DNA from: Gemmatimonadota bacterium
Lineage (GTDB): Bacteria > Gemmatimonadota > Gemmatimonadetes > Gemmatimonadales > Gemmatimonadaceae
Assembly: GCA_020161135.1 (NCBI GenBank)
Contig: JAIUOB010000005.1
Span: 1 to 64,000, forward strand
DNA length: 64,000 nucleotides
Reading direction: 5' to 3'
Shown: in pieces, positions 24,501-35,205 of the stretch
Layout of the letters: every line of letters begins with the position of its first letter
How positions within the stretch are numbered: the first letter of the stretch is position 1
Translations under genes and position numbers: made by a program
The notes under the pieces: generated by a model
Seen by the model: only the letters and a program-made list of their open reading frames with translations
Databases searched by the model: none
What the model was told of the DNA's origin: nothing

Positions 24501-27500
24501 TCGGCGAGAACAGCGTGTCGTTCGCGCCAGAGACGCTCACGGTGAACGCCCCGCTGCGCGCGGGCTTCCCCACCGACACGACGTATCGCGGCAAGCGCCT
24601 GGTGGGGTACGATCGCTTCGACAGCGAGCGCGACCGCATCTCGCGTGCCTTCAACGCCGTCGAGAACGACCGCGGCATCGCCGGCGATCGCGCCGACACC
24701 ATCGTCGTCGTCGACCGCACCGGGGCGTCGCCGGTCACGACCACGCAGTTCGACGTGCCGCTGTGCACGCAGAGCGCGCGGGTGGTGCAGGTGCTGGGCG
24801 ACAGCCGCGCGGTGTGCACGGCCCGCAACAACAAGCTGGACGAGGAGGACATCGACCTCGATGGCCAGCTCAACTTCACGTCGGCGTCGCCGGGGCTCGA
24901 GTCGTACAAGCGGTTCGTCGTCGACCTGAGCGACACCCGCAACTGGACGCGCGTGGGGCGCTGCTACAGCTCGCGCGACTCGACCACCGCTGCGGTCAGC
25001 GCCGACTCGCTCTGCTGGGTGCAGGTGCGCCTCAACTGGCGCGCGCCCACCGAGGAGCAGAACAATCCCAACGACCGGCGCACGCGCGCGCTGCGCATGA
25101 CGATGGTCTCGTCGGCGCAGGCGGCCGACACGGCCTTCGCCCGCATCGCGCTGGCGCGCTTCCGTCTCGCCTGGGCGCCGTGGCTCAAGCGCAGCACCGA
25201 GCCGCTCTCCGGCATGGCCGGCGATTCCGCCGGTGTGGTGGGCGGCTATGTCGTGGCCAGCGTCGTGGGGACGCTCGACTCGAGCGCGGTGCTGCCGTAC
25301 ACCTCGCCGCCGGGCGTGGCCGAGACGCCGGAGAACAAGCGCAGCGGCTACGAGAGCACGCGCATCCAGGTGAACGAGCGTGCCCTGCGGCTGCAGGCGG
25401 GGCTCCCGGGGCGGTCGTTCCGCGTGTTCGATCGCGCGGAAGCCTTCTATCGCTTCCCGAACGGCACGCAGACGTTCATGGGGTATCGCACCATGCGCGT
25501 CTGGATGCGCGGCCGCGGCAACGGCTGGGGCACGGGCGGAGAGCTCAACGGCTACGTCAAGATCGGCCGCGACGAGAACAACTTCTACATGTACCGCACG
25601 CCGGTGAACACCGGCGAGTCGCAGAGCGCATGGCTCCCCGAGGTCCGGGTGGACCTCACGCGCTTCCAGGTGCTTCGCGCGCGTCTCGAGAACGCATTCC
25701 TGCAGGGGAGCCAGGACTCGATCCAGTGCACCGGCGCCGATGCGGAGCTCATTCGTCGCAGCGGGCAGCCGCGGGGTGTGGCGGTGCGGCGCTTCGCCGT
25801 GTGCGAGGACGGCTACATCGTCTACAGCGCCGACCCGGCGGTCACGCCGCCCAATCTCGCGGGCGTGCAGGAGGTGGCGGTGGGCTTCGTGCGCGTCGAC
25901 AGTCTCCCGCGCGGCGGCTCGGCCATCCTTCCGAACGACACGCTCGAACTGTGGGTGAACGACATCCGCCTGTTCGATGTCGTGGACGACATCGGCTTTG
26001 CCGGTGAGGTGGGCGTGTCGATGAACGCGGGCGACCTGGCCGACGTGCGGCTCGGCCTCAGTCGACGTGACCCCAACTTCCGGCAGCTCAACGAGACGCC
26101 GAGCTTCCTCACGCAGAGTGGCGTGTCGGTGGGCACCACGCTCCACGTGGAGCGGTTCCTGCCGCAACGGCTGGGGCTCGTCATGCCCCTCAACATCGAC
26201 TATGCCGGCAGCGGCATCGAGCAACTCTTCATCAACCGCACCGACGTGCGGGCGAGCGGCATCGAGGGGCTGCGCAATCCACGCGATCGACGCACGACGT
26301 ATTCCATGTCGGTGCGACGCGCGATGCCGCTCGAGGCCGGGTGGTACGCGCCGCTCGTGAACGGCCTGTCGCTCAACGGCAGTTGGAGCACCGCCGAGTC
26401 GCAGTCGGCCTTCCAGGAGCTGTCGGCCAGCAGCTACCTGCTGGGTGGTGGCCTCGCGCTGGGTGGGGAGACCCGCGAGAGTCGGCTGCCGGGGGTGGTG
26501 GGGTGGGTGCTCGATCGCCTGCCGTCGCGGCTGCGTCGATCGGCGGCCGTGGAGCAGTTCCGTCAGCAGCGCATTCGGTGGAGCCCGTCGGCGTTCCGCC
26601 TGTCGAGTACCGTCGCCCGCAACGCCAACTCCACCACGAGCTTCACCAAGGCGGCCGCCAACCCCACCGACACCGGTCAGGTGGTGACCAACCTGTCGCA
26701 TGCGTGGCAGAACCAGGCGACCCTCGAGTTCCGCCCCACGGCATCGCTCGCGGCGTCGCTCAATGCGCGTCAGCTCATCGACCTGCGCGACTACCGCACC
26801 GGCGAGATCCTCCCCGACAGCACCGACCGCGGGCAGGCCGCGGCCGCCGAGCGACTGCGCCTGCTGGGCACGACCCTGGGCCTCGAACGCGACCGGTCGC
26901 TCACCTCGAACCTCACGTTCGCGCCCACCATCTCGTTGTGGCTGCGACCGCGTTACGACTTCACCTCGACGTTCACGCTCAACAAGGACCCCAACGCGCG
27001 GCAGCTCCTGCGTGCCGAGGACACCACCGGCACCTTCCGCCTGCCGCGTCGCCTCGGTGCGTCGCAGGTGAGCAACTTCGCAACGTCGATCGACCTCAAC
27101 CGGCTCATCACGTTGCGCACGCCCGACGCGAGCCGGTGGCGCAAGCTGGGTGGCCTGTTCGCGCCCATCGACGTGAGCTGGCAGCAGAGCCTCACGAGCA
27201 ACTACGACAACACCGCCTACATCCCCGGCTGGGGCTACCAGTTCGGGCTCGGCGACATCGATGCCTTCCGCGGGCTCGACACGCGACTGGCCACCACCGC
27301 CGGGCGGCTCCGCAGGGCCACGCTGGGCGGCGCGCTCAACCTGCCGTTCTCGCTCATCCTGCAGGCGCGCACCGAAGAGGGCACCACCGAGACGTGGACT
27401 CGGCGCACGCTCGAGGGGTTCCAGGCGGTCATCACCAGCACGCAACGCACCCGCCCCGACTTCAGCGTGCGCTGGAGCTGGCGTCCGGCACGTCTGCGAC

Positions 27501-28084
27501 GCGTCATCACGCTGCTCAACGTGAATGGGCGCTACGTGGTGAACGAGCAGGAGACCACCATCCCCAACGAGACCGGCGGCCTGGCCGACCGCAGCCGCAC
27601 GATCACGCGCGGGCGCCCGCTCTCGATGTCGATCACCTGGAAGTTCCTGGGCGACCTCACCACCAACGCCCAGGCCGATCGCCAGCGGCGTGAGGATCTC
27701 CGCCCCGGCGCCCGCACCGACGGTGACACGAAGCGCCTCAGCATGGACATGTCGCGCAACTTCCGCCTGCCGAAGAGCTGGAACACGCGCAATGGCCTGA
27801 TGCGCACCACGCTGTCGTACCAGAGCGAGGAGACCTCGTCGATCGTGACCGGATCGACCGTCACCGGCGCGGAAGGGAACCAGTCGACGACCTCGTCGGT
27901 GCTCACCAACAACGGGCGTCGCGCCATCAACCTGAACGCCAGCACCGACCTGAGCGACCTGCTGCGCTTCAACCTGACGGCCAGCCACGTGGTCAACTTC
28001 GACCGCAACTACAACCGCCAGAACTCGAACCTCATCCTGAGCGCGGTGCTGTCGCTGCAGTTCTTCGCGGGCGACCTCAAGTAG
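21563..28084 (+). CDS. sprA: SprA/Sov-like giant outer-membrane protein
   Basis: A protein of about 2,173 residues. After a signal peptide (PWALVAMVCAASLLGTPVAAQ) and a Pro/Ala-rich stretch it has the hallmark SprA block near residues 230-320 (VHLNVDYSSTREFDASNNIS, IRYQGKTDEILQSLEVGNVT, YGVQASGQFGPMRYTGIVAQ, QKG). Long repeats of beta strands follow, ending with NSNLILSAVLSLQFF. In Bacteroidota, SprA (Sov) is the type IX secretion translocon, a 36-strand barrel of about 2,300-2,500 residues. The start is uncertain: ATG 21563, ATG 21572 or GTG 21641 (preceded by GGAG) all precede the signal peptide. It lies between lptF (divergent) and the comEA-pil genes. I saw no other T9SS genes (porK, porL, porM, porN, porV) in the window, so secretion function is inferred from homology only. 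Confidence 0.85.
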   Translation: MDRMVRLSLSHVPRRRPSLVPHDRSSVRRLFPWALVAMVCAASLLGTPVAAQEGVPPASARPVRPVDPDSLPLRRPTVLGALGRSLIARPDPAAIAEQAVARLTRRRTQRLDAAWRRVVVRDLTVAPLVAEAVPAPAPAEPAGPPPGALVPVAPAARGDVNNRATDLFSDLGDLGISLTSRLESKVQRSKNDRCTAAQLTVLGNNCNGTYIPSFDFQFDVRTGGVVAQRVHLNVDYSSTREFDASNNISIRYQGKTDEILQSLEVGNVTFQPPVSRFLTSGIPQGNYGVQASGQFGPMRYTGIVAQQKGNVSKDNVFTVGERTEQQVDRVIEDIQFEQRRFFFSIDPRLLGGYPNIDLLNRQQMQQLAASLPDSVRPARLYLYRQLIGATNQNPRGPQLSVRGARNPSRQIYEVLRENVDYYVDPSRLWIALVRPLDASRERLAIAYEVQVNGVNGRNVNTGGTPDIEYTDAPQFANLLWEPELQPNNPAYFLREIKAAYRLGGDDLRRETLSLKVVTGTSGDQEKPIDASRGETYLRVFGLSQATNSAAFDVENRVWPRPNDPNFRANFSGGTQQKLIDAYFAIFPSLQPFARAGLAQPAGNPANDTLYSYPNEYLYSAQRPQTIYRLVARYQAEGGGGTQSINLASIQVRQNSERVVLEGVALERDKDYTVDYDLGVITFTRPDTLFMRPRQVSVRYEENPIFTAAPTTVLGFSSQFPLENGQIAFTAISQQQRTALNRPPLGFEPVGSLVAGVTGQMQWDATVLSRALSRLPMVRTNTPSRIGLQAEFAMSKPQPNAAGQAYVESFEGSAEQTVPLSEGAWYYSSLPSLGTTFGSSGTSIFALNRAATLAFQNNGVDNAGNYAQFTIQQIDPSARITGSGVQPVEQLLWMTLYPLNQGGVYDFVPGTGTRRFAWTIGNSTMLGATPSGRRWRSVRTVLNPSGLDLSRTESIEFFALVQADPAKVRTNPTLVFDFGDIGENSVSFAPETLTVNAPLRAGFPTDTTYRGKRLVGYDRFDSERDRISRAFNAVENDRGIAGDRADTIVVVDRTGASPVTTTQFDVPLCTQSARVVQVLGDSRAVCTARNNKLDEEDIDLDGQLNFTSASPGLESYKRFVVDLSDTRNWTRVGRCYSSRDSTTAAVSADSLCWVQVRLNWRAPTEEQNNPNDRRTRALRMTMVSSAQAADTAFARIALARFRLAWAPWLKRSTEPLSGMAGDSAGVVGGYVVASVVGTLDSSAVLPYTSPPGVAETPENKRSGYESTRIQVNERALRLQAGLPGRSFRVFDRAEAFYRFPNGTQTFMGYRTMRVWMRGRGNGWGTGGELNGYVKIGRDENNFYMYRTPVNTGESQSAWLPEVRVDLTRFQVLRARLENAFLQGSQDSIQCTGADAELIRRSGQPRGVAVRRFAVCEDGYIVYSADPAVTPPNLAGVQEVAVGFVRVDSLPRGGSAILPNDTLELWVNDIRLFDVVDDIGFAGEVGVSMNAGDLADVRLGLSRRDPNFRQLNETPSFLTQSGVSVGTTLHVERFLPQRLGLVMPLNIDYAGSGIEQLFINRTDVRASGIEGLRNPRDRRTTYSMSVRRAMPLEAGWYAPLVNGLSLNGSWSTAESQSAFQELSASSYLLGGGLALGGETRESRLPGVVGWVLDRLPSRLRRSAAVEQFRQQRIRWSPSAFRLSSTVARNANSTTSFTKAAANPTDTGQVVTNLSHAWQNQATLEFRPTASLAASLNARQLIDLRDYRTGEILPDSTDRGQAAAAERLRLLGTTLGLERDRSLTSNLTFAPTISLWLRPRYDFTSTFTLNKDPNARQLLRAEDTTGTFRLPRRLGASQVSNFATSIDLNRLITLRTPDASRWRKLGGLFAPIDVSWQQSLTSNYDNTAYIPGWGYQFGLGDIDAFRGLDTRLATTAGRLRRATLGGALNLPFSLILQARTEEGTTETWTRRTLEGFQAVITSTQRTRPDFSVRWSWRPARLRRVITLLNVNGRYVVNEQETTIPNETGGLADRSRTITRGRPLSMSITWKFLGDLTTNAQADRQRREDLRPGARTDGDTKRLSMDMSRNFRLPKSWNTRNGLMRTTLSYQSEETSSIVTGSTVTGAEGNQSTTSSVLTNNGRRAINLNASTDLSDLLRFNLTASHVVNFDRNYNRQNSNLILSAVLSLQFFAGDLK

Positions 28085-28178
28085 CACCCCGCGGTGGGCC
28101 ATGCGCGTCGCGTGCTATTGGGCAGGCGCGCAACGGTTCGATGACGGGTCGCCGCGTCGGGCGCGCCACCTTGCGGCC

Positions 28179-28757
28179 ATGGCAACGGCGGCAGAGCGCA
28201 AGGCGCTGGGTTTCCTGGCGGCGGTGGCCCTGGCGGGGGGCGCGGTACGCGTGGTGGGGGTCGAGCGCTTCGCGCCGGCGTCCGCCTCGGGCGCGCGGGT
28301 GCCCACCGGCGACCTGGGCGAGCGGGCACTCGCCGCCCAGCGTGCCGCCGTCGACTCCGCCCGGGCGGCCGGGCCCCGCACGCGGTCGTCCCGCGGCCGG
28401 ACGCGAGGCAGGGCGGGGGGCGGCGGGGCAACCGAGGCCGCCGCCAGTCGTCCAAGGACGGACGGCGCAGCCGCTCGCTCCCGGGCCGGCGACCCCCCGG
28501 CGCCGTTCGACATCAACGCGGCCGACGCCGTCCAAATCGAGCGCCTCCCACGGGTCGGCCCGGCCTTGGCACGGCGCATCGTCGACTGGCGGGAGAAGCA
28601 CGGCCCCTTCGGCGGTCCGGACGACCTCCGTCACGTCCGTGGCATCGGCCCGGCCACCGTGCGCCTCATCACGCCCCTCGTGACGTTTTCCGGGAGGCAC
28701 AGTCCCATGCTGAGTGAGGGTCCACCCGGACCCTCGTCTCATCCAGACGGCGACTGA
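28179..28757 (+). CDS. ComEA-like helix-hairpin-helix DNA-binding protein
   Basis: A 192-residue protein. A hydrophobic N-terminal segment (ALGFLAAVALAGGAVRVVGV) suggests membrane anchoring or export. Residues about 45-115 are a low-complexity Ala/Arg/Gly linker. The C-terminal part is a paired helix-hairpin-helix: FDINAADAVQIERLPRVGPA, LARRIVDWREKHGPFGGPDD, LRHVRGIGPATVRLITPLV. ComEA proteins bind double-stranded DNA in the periplasm during natural transformation together with type IV pili. The pilB, pilT and pilC genes directly downstream fit this. ATG 28179 is chosen because an upstream start would add 26 charged residues before the hydrophobic segment. Confidence 0.85.
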   Translation: MATAAERKALGFLAAVALAGGAVRVVGVERFAPASASGARVPTGDLGERALAAQRAAVDSARAAGPRTRSSRGRTRGRAGGGGATEAAASRPRTDGAAARSRAGDPPAPFDINAADAVQIERLPRVGPALARRIVDWREKHGPFGGPDDLRHVRGIGPATVRLITPLVTFSGRHSPMLSEGPPGPSSHPDGD

Positions 28758-28772
28758 CGGGATCCCCGCACG

Positions 28773-30614
<1,842 letters not shown>

Positions 30615-30700
30615 GTTTCTGTGACACCCGCGTTTCGCCGGGCCCGCCGGGTCGTCCAGCGCGCGGGGGCCTTCGCTCCCGACCTTCCTCTGTCCCGTCG

Positions 30701-31870
30701 ATGACGTCTCCTGCTCCGTCCCCCGTCTCCCTGCGCACGCTGCTGGATGAAATGATCCAGCGCGAGGCTTCCGACCTGCACATCACGGCCGGGGAACGGC
30801 CGAAGCTGCGCGTCGACGGGGACGTCGTGAACAGCAGTGTCGACCATGTGCTCACGCCGCGCGACACGCTGCAGCTGGCCTACTCGGTGCTCACCGAGAA
30901 CCAGAAGAAGCGCTTCGAGATGGAGGACGAGCTCGACTTCTCGTTCGGCATCGCGAACCTCTCGCGCTTCCGCGGCAACGTGTTCAAGCAGCGCGGCTGC
31001 GTGAGCATGGTCATCCGCTGCATCCCCTTCCAGATTCGCACCTTCGCCGACCTGCAGCTGCCCCCCGTGGTGGCGTCGTTCGCGGAGCGGCCGCGCGGCC
31101 TCGTGCTGGTGACGGGCCCGACCGGCAGCGGCAAGAGCACCACGCTCGCGGCGATGATCGACAAGATCAACACCGAGCGGAAGGCGCACATCATCACGGT
31201 GGAAGATCCGATCGAGTTCATCCACCGGCACCGCAACTGCATCGTCAACCAGCGCGAGGTGGGGTCGGACACGAAGTCGTTCGCCGCCGCGCTCAAGTAC
31301 GCGCTGCGTGAAGACCCCGACGTGATCCTCGTTGGCGAAATGCGCGACCTGGAGACCATCCAGGCTGCGCTCACCATCGCCGAGACCGGTCACCTCGTGC
31401 TGGCCACGCTGCACACCAACAGCGCGGCCGAGGCGATCAACCGCATCATCGACGTGTTCCCGAGCCACCAGCAGAGCCAGGTGCGGGCGCAGCTCGCCTT
31501 CGTGCTGGAGGGGATCGTGACCCAGACGCTGCTGCCGCGCCTCACCGGGCGCGGGCGCGTGATGGCGGCCGAGATCCTCGCGGTGACGCCGGCCATCCGG
31601 GCGCTCATCCGCGACGACAAGGTGCACCAGATCTACTCGCTCATGCAGTCCGGCAAGAAGTTCGGCATGCAGACGCTCAACGATGCGCTGTACCAGCTCT
31701 ACGTGTCGCGGCAGGTGAGCGCCGACGAGTGCGTGCGCGTGTCGGGCGACCCCAACGAGTTCCTGCGCATGATCGGCAAGGCGCCGGCCGATGAGCCGCC
31801 GCCGCCGGCGGCCACGCCGGGGAACCGCCCCGGCGACCGCGTGCTCACCGGCGGCCTCGCGCGCCGCTGA
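30701..31870 (+). CDS. pilT: Type IV pilus retraction ATPase PilT
   Basis: A 389-residue hexameric ATPase that drives pilus retraction and twitching. It has the N-terminal PAS-like domain (LLDEMIQREASDLHITAGER), Walker A GPTGSGKSTT near residue 138, Asp box VEDPIEF, Walker B PDVILVGEMRDLET near 205, and His box ATLHTNSAAEAI. The family AIRNLIR-like element reads AIRALIRDDKVHQIYS. The C-terminus has a short Pro-rich extension. It starts 86 bp after pilB and pilC follows 68 bp on, so the pil genes are probably one operon. Confidence 0.96.
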   Translation: MTSPAPSPVSLRTLLDEMIQREASDLHITAGERPKLRVDGDVVNSSVDHVLTPRDTLQLAYSVLTENQKKRFEMEDELDFSFGIANLSRFRGNVFKQRGCVSMVIRCIPFQIRTFADLQLPPVVASFAERPRGLVLVTGPTGSGKSTTLAAMIDKINTERKAHIITVEDPIEFIHRHRNCIVNQREVGSDTKSFAAALKYALREDPDVILVGEMRDLETIQAALTIAETGHLVLATLHTNSAAEAINRIIDVFPSHQQSQVRAQLAFVLEGIVTQTLLPRLTGRGRVMAAEILAVTPAIRALIRDDKVHQIYSLMQSGKKFGMQTLNDALYQLYVSRQVSADECVRVSGDPNEFLRMIGKAPADEPPPPAATPGNRPGDRVLTGGLARR

Positions 31871-31938
31871 GCGTCCCATCGTGCGTCCTGCTGCGCGTCC
31901 TGCCGACCCGCTGTCCTTTCTGAATCACCGAGGTTCCG

Positions 31939-33135
31939 ATGCCCACGTTCGCCTACACCGCCCGCACATCCAACGGAGAGCTGAAGCAGGCCACCATCGA
32001 CGCGAACAATCGCGACGAGGCGGTCAACCAGCTCCGCCGGCAGCGTCTCACCATCGTCAAGGTGGATGAAGCCAAGGCGACGCCGAAGAAGATCGGCGGC
32101 TCGGTGAGCATGCGCGACATCGTCATCTTCACGCGACAGTTCTCGACGATGATCAACGCGGGCCTGCCGCTCGTGCAGGCGCTCGACATCCTGGCCAAGC
32201 AGACCGAGAACAAGGCGCTGGCCGGCGTGGTGCGTGAGGTGGTGTTCGACGTGGAGAGCGGTCACACCGTGGCCGACGCGATGCGCCGGCACCCCAAGGC
32301 GTTCTCCGAGCTGTACACCAACATGGTGGCGGCCGGCGAGGCGGGTGGTATCCTCGACACCATCCTGAACCGCCTCGCGGTGTTCATGGAGAAGAACGAC
32401 GCCCTCGTCCGCAAGGTGAAGGGCGCGATGATCTACCCGACGGTCATCCTCTGCGTGGCCGGCTTGTGCGTGGTCATCCTGCTGTGGAAGGTCATTCCCG
32501 TGTTCGCCAGCATGTTCGGCAGCGTGGGCATGGAGCTGCCGCTCCCGACGCAGATCGTGATCGGGCTGTCCGGATTCGTGAACGGCTACTGGTGGCTCAT
32601 CCTGCTGGCGCTGGGCGGCACGGGCTTCGCCATCAAGCAGACGTACGCCACACCCGGGGGACAGCTCGCCATCGACCGGTTCCTGCTCAAGGTGCCCGTG
32701 CTGGGTGATGTGCTCCGCAAGAGTGCCGTGAGCCGCTTCACGCGCACGCTCGGCACGCTCATCTCGAGCGGCGTGAGCATCCTCGACGGCCTCGAGATCA
32801 CCGCCAAGACGTCCGGCAACCGCGTCGTGCAGGATGCCGTGCTGCGCAGCCGCGCCAGCATCGCCGGTGGTGACACCATTGCCCAGCCGCTGCAGAAGAG
32901 CGAGGTGTTCCCGCCCATGGTGATCAGCATGATCGCCGTCGGTGAGCAGACCGGCGGCCTGGACGAGATGCTGACCAAGATCGCCGACTTCTACGACGAC
33001 GAGGTGGACGCCGCGGTGAGCGCGCTCCTCTCGCTGCTCGAGCCCGTCATGATCGTGTTCCTCGGCGTGGTCGTGGGCGGCATGATCGTGGCGATGTACC
33101 TGCCGATCTTCGACATGGTGAACGCGGTGAAGTAG
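31939..33135 (+). CDS. pilC: Type IV pilus inner-membrane platform protein PilC
   Basis: A 398-residue inner-membrane protein on which PilB and PilT act. It has the short N-terminal strand region (FAYTARTSNGELKQATIDAN) and two GspF/T2SSF domains, each with the family pattern: FTRQFSTMINAGLPLVQALD then TVADAMRRHPKAFSELYTNM, VAAGEAGG; and FTRTLGTLISSGVSILDGLE then FPPMVISMIAVGEQTGGLDE. Three membrane helices are visible. The gene ends with TAG and is followed by a strong terminator. Pilin genes (pilA), pilM-Q and the pre-pilin peptidase are not in the window. Confidence 0.95.
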   Translation: MPTFAYTARTSNGELKQATIDANNRDEAVNQLRRQRLTIVKVDEAKATPKKIGGSVSMRDIVIFTRQFSTMINAGLPLVQALDILAKQTENKALAGVVREVVFDVESGHTVADAMRRHPKAFSELYTNMVAAGEAGGILDTILNRLAVFMEKNDALVRKVKGAMIYPTVILCVAGLCVVILLWKVIPVFASMFGSVGMELPLPTQIVIGLSGFVNGYWWLILLALGGTGFAIKQTYATPGGQLAIDRFLLKVPVLGDVLRKSAVSRFTRTLGTLISSGVSILDGLEITAKTSGNRVVQDAVLRSRASIAGGDTIAQPLQKSEVFPPMVISMIAVGEQTGGLDEMLTKIADFYDDEVDAAVSALLSLLEPVMIVFLGVVVGGMIVAMYLPIFDMVNAVK

Positions 33136-33158
33136 GGGGGCAGAGGTGAGGAAATGTG

Positions 33159-33194
33159 GCGGGGCCGGTCGGGAGACCGGCCCCGCTGTTGTTT
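33159..33194 (+). terminator. Rho-independent terminator after pilC
   Basis: A 12-bp stem (33159-33170 with 33175-33186) closed by a GGGA loop, followed by TGTTGTTT. It marks the end of the pilus gene block and the left border of the defence region. Confidence 0.85.
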
Positions 33195-33248
33195 GCACGG
33201 AGGACGATCGCTCTACTCCTGCCAGTCAGCAGAAGGCCACCCCTCGGA

Positions 33249-35123
33249 TCACTTGTTCGGTGCGTAGCTACTGAATACGTCGAACCTTTCCAGTCCAAGG
33301 TCCGTCAGTACCGAATTGAGCAGGGACGCGTCGGCAGGGCTTCGCCACACTCCCGGGCTCTCACGCCAGACTTCCGGAAGTAACCTGTACAGATTGGTAT
33401 GCGCGCCCTGCAGCATCTGCACCAAGAAGCCACGCATGGGCTTCGCGCGGGACGCTGTTCCAATAACCTGCATTCCGAAGTGACGAACGTCGGACGGTCG
33501 ATTGGCAACAACGTGGCGCGCCACCACCCGTGCGCACGCGTACTTGAACTTCCCAATGGGCAGCTTGTCCAGCGCGTCCTTCGAGGTGGCGCTGGCGCTC
33601 CTGAGGTCTGAGAGTGCCGTAGGCATCCAGCGGAGCACGTTTCGCAGGAAGACCAACAGTTCGAGGTGTTCGAGGCGGCGAGCCCCAAAAAGCTGCCGGT
33701 ACTGTGCATCGTCGAACAGTTGAGAGATCTTTGACGCCACTGACAGGGCTGGGCGCTCAGCCGCAACCGCGATCGACTGCGCTAGCTCCTCAATTGTTAT
33801 CGGAGCGTCAAGAGAGTTCGAGTAGCGATCGAAGAATTCGTTCCCTTGGCTTTGGCGGCGATTCTTGAACGCGCCTTGCTGTCGTTCATAGAAGATCGCG
33901 AGATCCTCGAAACGCTGCGCAAGCGCGATCTGCGTCGGGTCATTGGCGAAGAAGGCGGATGGCCGAATCTCTGTCTGACGATTGTTGCTTGCCGAGACAC
34001 GGCGGACGAGGTCGTCCTTGTTCGTCACCAGAATACGTAACGGAACCGCGACGGCCAGCCATCTGTCCCTGTCGAGGTGAGGGGCAAAAGCGGCGTCGTT
34101 CACGAAGAAGTAGGAGTTCTTCACCGTCTGGCATCCGTTCAGGACACTCGGGTCCTTCAGGAGCAATCGATCGCCTTCGACGCGAGCCTGTCGGGCGTGG
34201 ATGGTCACACCGTTGTGATACATCGCGAAGCACTCGGGAGGCAGCGGGTCCGCCCTTCGACGGTCGCAGATCTCGCGAAGCGTTTGTCGCATATGACTGC
34301 CTGGCCCCTTCTGCCCTTCGCTATGAAGGTAGAGTCGCACGTTGCGCTCGAAGAGCGCATCGTGATACTCTTCGTACAGGGCGACAAGATCTGCCAGTTT
34401 CGTAAGCCCCGCGTAGTAGTGAGTTCCTTCGAGACTCGCTTTGAGTTCGGCGCCGTCGAAGAAGATTGACCGCTCGGCGCGCCGGCCACCGACGATATCC
34501 GGAACATTGTGAATGTCGGCTGGACCGACAAATCGAAGTGTCTCGACGATGAAGTCCGATAGCACGTCGTCCGCTGCACGAGCCAAGGCATCTCTTGGAA
34601 TGCGTGTGGCCTCGGCGATCAGCTCGGCGTCGTCTGTGCAGAGGTGAAGCACGGCGAATCGTAGACGCAGGTGGGGAACAAGCGCACGATGTCGGTCGAG
34701 CGCTGCGCGCAGCCTGTCCAATAGGGGGTTCGGGGTCGCGGCATCGAGCTCCTGACCCTTCAGCAGCGCTGCCAACGAAGGAATCAAGCGGACGAGGTCA
34801 ACAGCGCCTTGCCTCACCTTGTCTCTTGAAGAGCTGTACTTGGCCTGATAGAGCCACAGCACCGGAGGCTCATTCGGAACGTGATCCAGGTGGAATGCGT
34901 CAAGTCCCCTGTCTCCGCTCCCTGACGAACTGTGAGCGGCTGCTTCGAGCGGACCGACGCCGTGATGGGTCGCAATCCAGAACGCTGGAAAGACATCCGG
35001 CTCACTCTCGGCTGTGCCGGGATTTCGCGTCTGGTAGTCCCGGACTCGACGCTTGATCAAGGCCACGATCTCGCTATCGGATTCCTTGGGGGGTACCGCC
35101 TTAACTGATTCGCGCGTTGCCAT
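33249..35123 (-). CDS. AIPR-family (abortive infection phage resistance) protein
   Basis: A 624-residue predicted defence protein. The N-terminal part has a restriction-endonuclease-like pattern (SGSGDRGLDAFHLDHVP then VLWLYQAKYSSSRD; the D and QAK residues fit a PD-(D/E)xK core). The middle is the AIPR domain: NVRLYLHSEGQKGPGSHM, then FAMYHNGVTIHARQ (family NNG), then DPSVLNGCQTVKNSYFF. AIPR proteins were named from the lactococcal abortive-infection protein AbiK/AIPR group, and related proteins accompany restriction systems. The ATG at 35123 is chosen because longer starts would overlap the upstream nucleotidyltransferase gene. Base composition is clearly lower in GC than the flanking pil genes, consistent with transfer. 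Confidence 0.82.
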   Translation of the reverse strand: MATRESVKAVPPKESDSEIVALIKRRVRDYQTRNPGTAESEPDVFPAFWIATHHGVGPLEAAAHSSSGSGDRGLDAFHLDHVPNEPPVLWLYQAKYSSSRDKVRQGAVDLVRLIPSLAALLKGQELDAATPNPLLDRLRAALDRHRALVPHLRLRFAVLHLCTDDAELIAEATRIPRDALARAADDVLSDFIVETLRFVGPADIHNVPDIVGGRRAERSIFFDGAELKASLEGTHYYAGLTKLADLVALYEEYHDALFERNVRLYLHSEGQKGPGSHMRQTLREICDRRRADPLPPECFAMYHNGVTIHARQARVEGDRLLLKDPSVLNGCQTVKNSYFFVNDAAFAPHLDRDRWLAVAVPLRILVTNKDDLVRRVSASNNRQTEIRPSAFFANDPTQIALAQRFEDLAIFYERQQGAFKNRRQSQGNEFFDRYSNSLDAPITIEELAQSIAVAAERPALSVASKISQLFDDAQYRQLFGARRLEHLELLVFLRNVLRWMPTALSDLRSASATSKDALDKLPIGKFKYACARVVARHVVANRPSDVRHFGMQVIGTASRAKPMRGFLVQMLQGAHTNLYRLLPEVWRESPGVWRSPADASLLNSVLTDLGLERFDVFSSYAPNK

Positions 35124-35205
35124 AGCCGTGTTGGATTCAGTGGAGCCAGTCGGTGACGATGGAGGTGCGAGGCCGGACTTGCTGTCGCTTGCGGCTTCGC
35201 AACCA

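Noticed and set aside
24407-28102. A very long open frame on the minus strand opposite the sprA-like gene
   Set aside because: It is an artefact of GC-rich codon positions. It has a composition typical of antisense frames (Arg, Ala, His, Gly) and no recognisable domain. The same holds for the long antisense frames opposite hsdR, the receptor gene and others.
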